Shown in pieces: positions 62,301-64,000 of a stretch of 64,000 nt of DNA. The stretch's first letter is position 1. The number at the start of each line of letters is the position of its first letter. The DNA is from Azospirillum sp. (lineage in GTDB: Bacteria > Pseudomonadota > Alphaproteobacteria > Azospirillales > Azospirillaceae): positions 62,001 through 126,000 of the forward strand of contig WGNK01000006.1 of NCBI GenBank assembly GCA_016124535.1, read 5' to 3'. The position numbers and the translations under genes were made by a program. The notes beneath the pieces were generated by a model, which was not told the origin of the DNA, ran no database searches, and saw only the letters and a program-made list of their open reading frames with translations.

Positions 62301-64000
62301 AGTTCCCGAAACCGCCCAGGGCGACGACATCGGTCGCGCTGCCGCCGACCAGGGTCTCGATCCCCCGGACCGTCAAGCTGTTGTCGCCGGCCGACGACAG
62401 GGTCAGGCTATCGCTGCCGGTGCCGAGATCGATCAGCATGCCAGTGGCAGCACCGGCGAGCACCAGGACATCGGCGGAGATGCCGCCGAGCAAGGTCTCG
62501 ATCCCGGAAACCGAAATCGTGCCGAAGGTACCCAGGGTGACGACATCGGTGGCGGTGCCGCCGGTCAGCGTCTCGATATTGCTCACGCTCAGGGTGTTGT
62601 CGCCCAGGCCCGACAGCGTCAGCTGATCGCTGCCGCCGCCCAGATCGACCTTCATCCGCCCGACCGCAGCCCCAAGGGTCACGACATCGGCCGAGGCACC
62701 GCCGGTCAGAGTCTCAACCTGGAACAGCGTGACGGTATTGCCGGTGCTGCCGAGCGTGATCGCGTCGTTAGCGTCGCCGCCGGTCAGGGTTTCGACGTTG
62801 CGCGCGGTCAGCCGATTGCTCCCGGACGCGAGCGTCAGGCGGTCGTTGCCAGCGCCAAGATCGATCTCGGCATGGGCGGTCGCAGCGCCCAGTGTCACGA
62901 CATCGGCCGAGGCACCGCCGATCAAGGATTCGACGTTGCTCACGGTCAGGGTGTTGTCGCCGGCGTCCGACAGCGTCAGTCGGTCGGTGCCGCCCCCCAG
63001 ATCAATCACCATCGCACTGGTCGCGGTATCGAGGGTGACGAGGTCGGCCGAGGCGCCACCGATCAGGGTCTCGATCCCGGTGACGGTGATGGTGTTGGTG
63101 GCATTGCCCAATGTGATCGCATCGGTGGAAGCGCCACCGGTCAGAGTCTCGACATTGGTGACGGTCAACGTATTGTCGCCGACATCCGACAGCACCAGTT
63201 GATCGGTGCCGCCGTCGAGATCGATCGTTGCCCCCGTGGTCGACGCCGCCAGGGTGATCACATCGTCTGCCCCGTCGCCGATCAGGGTCTCGACGTTGCT
63301 CACGGTCAAGGTATTGTCGCCGTCGCCGGACAGGGTGAGGCGGTCGCTACCGCCGCCCAGGTCGATCACCATGCCGCTGACCGGCGCCGACAGCGTCACC
63401 TGGTCGGCAGCACTGCCGCCGATCAGCGTCTCGATCCCCGCCACCGTGATACTGTTGAGCACGTTGCCCAGCGTCACGACATCGGTTCCGGCGTCGCCGG
63501 TCAGGGTCTCAACTCGGCTGATGGTCAGCTGATTGTCACCGGCTCCGGACAGCGTCAGGGTATCGCTGCCGGCCCCCAGATCGACATCCATCCCGGTGAC
63601 CGGCGCGTCCAGAGTGACCTCGTCAGCGCCGGAGCCGCCGGTCAGCGTCTCGATCCCGGTCAGGACGATGGTGTTGCCGCCGGCGCCAAGGGTTACCGCA
63701 TCGGCCGAGACGCCGCCGGTCAGCGTCTCCAGATGACTGACGGTGAGCGTGTTCCGGCCGCTGTCCGACAAGGACAGCCAGTCGTCGCCCGCCCGGAAAT
63801 CCATCACACCGGCTTTGGTCGCCGAGCCCAGCGTCACCACGTCGTCGCCATCGCCGCCGGTCAGCGTCTCGACATTGCTCGCGGTCAGCTGGTTGTCGCC
63901 GCCGCCGGCCAGGGTCAGAGAATCGTCACCGGCCCGCAGGTCGACCACGACGCCGGTAACTGGGCTGGCGAAGCTAACGGTGTCATCCGTGGTCCCGCCG
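59305..64000 (-). CDS. Giant repeat protein with RTX-like C-terminus, 5' end missing
   Basis: The frame is open from the window edge, giving at least 1560 residues. Most of it is repeated units of two lengths, about 47 and 26 residues, built around VETLTGG-x-D-VTLG and DLG-G-DRLTLSGAGDNTLTVSN. The last 170 residues have hemolysin-type glycine/aspartate motifs (GGSGADVITTGAGNDVIVY) and end SSLSTENFLWD, which looks like a type I secretion signal. It is probably a secreted or surface adhesin or S-layer-type protein binding Ca. The GTG at 63948 is internal, not the true start. No type I secretion genes are in the window. Confidence 0.85.
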   Translation of the reverse strand, partial: GGTTDDTVSFASPVTGVVVDLRAGDDSLTLAGGGDNQLTASNVETLTGGDGDDVVTLGSATKAGVMDFRAGDDWLSLSDSGRNTLTVSHLETLTGGVSADAVTLGAGGNTIVLTGIETLTGGSGADEVTLDAPVTGMDVDLGAGSDTLTLSGAGDNQLTISRVETLTGDAGTDVVTLGNVLNSITVAGIETLIGGSAADQVTLSAPVSGMVIDLGGGSDRLTLSGDGDNTLTVSNVETLIGDGADDVITLAASTTGATIDLDGGTDQLVLSDVGDNTLTVTNVETLTGGASTDAITLGNATNTITVTGIETLIGGASADLVTLDTATSAMVIDLGGGTDRLTLSDAGDNTLTVSNVESLIGGASADVVTLGAATAHAEIDLGAGNDRLTLASGSNRLTARNVETLTGGDANDAITLGSTGNTVTLFQVETLTGGASADVVTLGAAVGRMKVDLGGGSDQLTLSGLGDNTLSVSNIETLTGGTATDVVTLGTFGTISVSGIETLLGGISADVLVLAGAATGMLIDLGTGSDSLTLSSAGDNSLTVRGIETLVGGSATDVVALGGFGNSITLSAIETLIGGTGTDVVKLGNTGNTITVSAVELLTGGNSVDVVRLGDGGNTVTIGGIETLTGGTGTDVVRLGSTGNTVTIVDGVETLTGGLGADTVTLANAVTGMVVDLGRGIDLLTLSSADANSLTVGGVERLLGGASIDVVTLGDLGNTVTVSDIETLFGGTGADAVTMAAAATGIEVDLGAGIDRLTLSSSGANLLTVGNVEILTGGSKADTVTLSVAASGVYIDLGSGTDQLILSDAGDNTLTVYNAEFLTGGASTDVVSLGHLGNTVTVSGIETLLGGASTDVVIFEDAVTGVTVDLGVGNDRLVLSSGGDNTLTVARIETLVGGDFADVVSLSDTVNSMTVFGVETLLGGQSADLITLGSSALGIYVDLGGGTDELTLSSAGDNDLTVSNVETLTGGASVDVVVLGDGGNTMTISGIETLAGGTGTDAVTLGNTGGTIEVTGVETLTGGGRQDTVVMGDAVTGMVVDLGGQIDQLTLSDAGDNTLTVANVEILTGGAFTDEVTLSGPSNLMTVTGVETLTGGIGIDRVVLGEAVGGMIIDLGSGTDRLTLSSAGDNQLTLSNVETLVGGAGVDVVTLGDAANSIVVTDVETLFGGTLDDRVTLGGTVTGMEIDLGDGTDRLTLYSRGANTLTVTSVETLIGGASVDHVVLGDAVTGILVDLKAGDDQLTLSGTGDNTLTVNYVETLIGGASTDVVTLGNSLNSITVFDVETLTGGLGRDYVTLGTAATGMAIDLGSGIDRLTLGDFANTVTASNIETLIGGSDDDQVTLATGVVRGVIDLGAGNDSLTLGNFVNSMTVSNVETLIGGSGNDSITLGTGFSGAIDLAGGSNSLKLATSAASDVTASHVQTLIGGNAGDSLTVGSANATTIIAGIGSDTIRGGSGADVITTGAGNDVIVYSALTESAPGSADTISDFFVKTDQLYFHGLLTGSFSLVQDAAFTGSGNSEAYFNNATKVLTVDTDGSGSTADIQITLTGVNGSSLSTENFLWD

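Overview
The window reads as chromosome from a high-GC alphaproteobacterium, most likely Rhodospirillales-like. The basis is codon use, genes for homospermidine synthase, Bpt-type aminoacyl-protein transferase, a petABC bc1 operon and a FMN-binding PaiB, and a fused-size 410-residue SerA. No rRNA, tRNA, CRISPR array, integrase or transposase was recognised. Genus-level placement is inference.

Layout. 1-1210: end of a cobalamin cluster (cobJ, cobM). 1254-7739: mixed housekeeping genes (PPP phosphatase, MeaB GTPase, MFS transporter, SerA, ribosomal protein S4). 7872-17466: a leftward block with a Ser/Thr kinase, TagF, a TssM/IcmF protein and a DUF4159 membrane protein; it looks like a type VI secretion regulatory module without sheath, tube or baseplate genes nearby. 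17655-21130: polyamine ABC transporter with two tandem binding proteins and the ATPase, but no permeases. 21307-25661: two small proteins, OsmC, a thiol-redox protein/permease pair controlled by a divergent ArsR regulator with a clear operator, and MntH. 25770-26690: an AT-rich gene whose 3' end abruptly becomes GC-rich and which precedes a RelE/ParE-like gene. 26756-29882: slipin, NfeD protease and a lipoprotein hydrolase. 29997-35972: agmatinase-like enzyme, an AT-rich pentameric ligand-gated channel-like protein, a histidine-rich nonapeptide-repeat protein, then a long leader with a 17-codon upstream ORF before ornithine decarboxylase and homospermidine synthase. 36017-43524: flavin reductase, MotAB, a circularly permuted ATP-grasp/alpha-E pair, Bpt and a TRAP binding protein. 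43690-50484: MAPEG protein, ArsM, a MacB-like export operon and a secreted tail-collar protein. 50534-59304: HemF-PaiB-TrmL leftward, petABC rightward, then VOC, DMT and SbmA/YddA-like ABC genes. 59305-64000: the C-terminal part of a very large repeat protein with an RTX-type end, running off the window.

Themes. Polyamine metabolism recurs: uptake (PotG with two PotF-like proteins), agmatinase-like hydrolase, ornithine decarboxylase and homospermidine synthase. The leader of the decarboxylase gene is the best candidate for a regulatory RNA or arrest peptide. The strongest candidates for something undescribed are the His-rich repeat protein at 32366-32680, that leader with its micro-ORF, the isolated kinase/TagF/TssM/DUF4159 block, and the channel-like gene at 30914-31984. 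All functional statements come from reading motifs; no database search was run.
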